The position numbers and the translations under genes are program-made. The notes beneath the pieces are model-generated. The model searched no databases. It saw only the letters and a list, made by a program, of their open reading frames with translations, and had not been told where the DNA came from. Of a stretch of 64,000 nucleotides of DNA, positions 63,854 through 64,000 are shown piece after piece. The DNA is taken from the NCBI GenBank assembly GCA_039984715.1, contig JBDWUA010000021.1, positions 1 to 64,000 on the forward strand, read 5' to 3'. Source of the stretch: JABSSA01 sp039984715. Its GTDB lineage: Bacteria > Pseudomonadota > Alphaproteobacteria > Rhodobacterales > Rhodobacteraceae. How positions within the stretch are numbered: position 1 is the stretch's first letter; every line of letters begins with the position of its first letter.

Positions 63854-64000
63854 ATGCAGGTCAGTGTTCGCGACAATAATGTCGATCAGGCGCTTCGCGC
63901 CCTGAAGAAGAAGCTCCAACGCGAAGGCGTGTTTCGTGAAATGAAGCTTAAGCAGCATTTCGAAAAACCGTCTGAAAAAAAAGCGCGTGAAAAAGCTGAA
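63854..64000 (+). CDS. rpsU: 30S ribosomal protein S21 (3' cut by window end)
   Basis: The first 49 codons of bS21: [20 protein letters not shown], then [20 protein letters not shown] and a basic tail. bS21 helps translation start by stabilising mRNA binding at the anti-Shine-Dalgarno site. AAAGGTGGTGACAACCAC precedes the ATG. The C-terminus lies outside the window. Confidence 0.95.
   Translation, partial: MQVSVRDNNVDQALRALKKKLQREGVFREMKLKQHFEKPSEKKAREKAE

Overview
The window looks like a chromosomal segment of a marine alphaproteobacterium of the Rhodobacterales (Roseobacter group). This is inferred from gene families: a TrcR/DUF1013 regulator, a COQ9-family protein, an aerobic haem set (hemE, hemC, hemF), a VPLPA-CTERM surface protein, a yejABEF-type peptide importer, and the UvrB and RpsU sequences. 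Composition is moderately GC-rich, with AT-richer islands of unfamiliar genes near 19.5-20.2, 28-29, 34-37 and 39.6-42 kb. No species is named because no search was possible.

Layout. 1-1.8 kb is a graveyard: a truncated ABC permease, a frameshifted and truncated homocysteine methyltransferase, and fragments of IS1595-type and IS3-type transposases. 1.9-5.3 kb holds four unfamiliar envelope or periplasmic genes, one with a trypsin-like triad. 5.8-9.6 kb is a glutathione-transferase/two-DMT-exporter operon with a divergent LysR regulator. 9.6-10.5 kb is gene-poor and ends in an IS66 remnant.

10.6-19.4 kb is the most unusual block. A leftward operon encodes a SARP/TolB-like/TPR regulator, a vanadium-haloperoxidase-like protein with nine LQS repeats, and a cytoplasmic-looking subtilase. 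It diverges, across six CTGAC/GTCAG motifs, from a VPLPA-CTERM protein, a beta-lactamase-fold hydrolase and a secreted tandem-repeat (BTRD1-like) protein.

20.3-25.1 kb is a four-gene operon (aldehyde dehydrogenase, M19-type dipeptidase, a 566-aa unknown, DUF3726). 25.2-31.7 kb has mostly hypothetical genes, including a divergent pair that may both concern ADP-ribose. 31.7-37.1 kb is cassette-like: single small genes (VOC, zinc ribbon/MerR, LysE exporter, ankyrin, unknowns) separated by diverged copies of a roughly 110-bp intergenic repeat.

37.4-64 kb is mostly core genome: uvrB, tRNA(CAU), hemE/hemC, a desaturase, hemF, an SDR lacking its catalytic Tyr and Lys, an RsmC-like methylase, clpS, a HAD phosphatase, a D-Ala-D-Ala carboxypeptidase, a LysR gene with two tiny overlapping ORFs, the peptide ABC importer, trcR, RNase T2, two quinone oxidoreductases, coq9 and the 5' end of rpsU. 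It is interrupted at 40.4-42.2 kb by three tandem paralogues of an unknown secreted protein, two of them in exact 590-bp repeat units.
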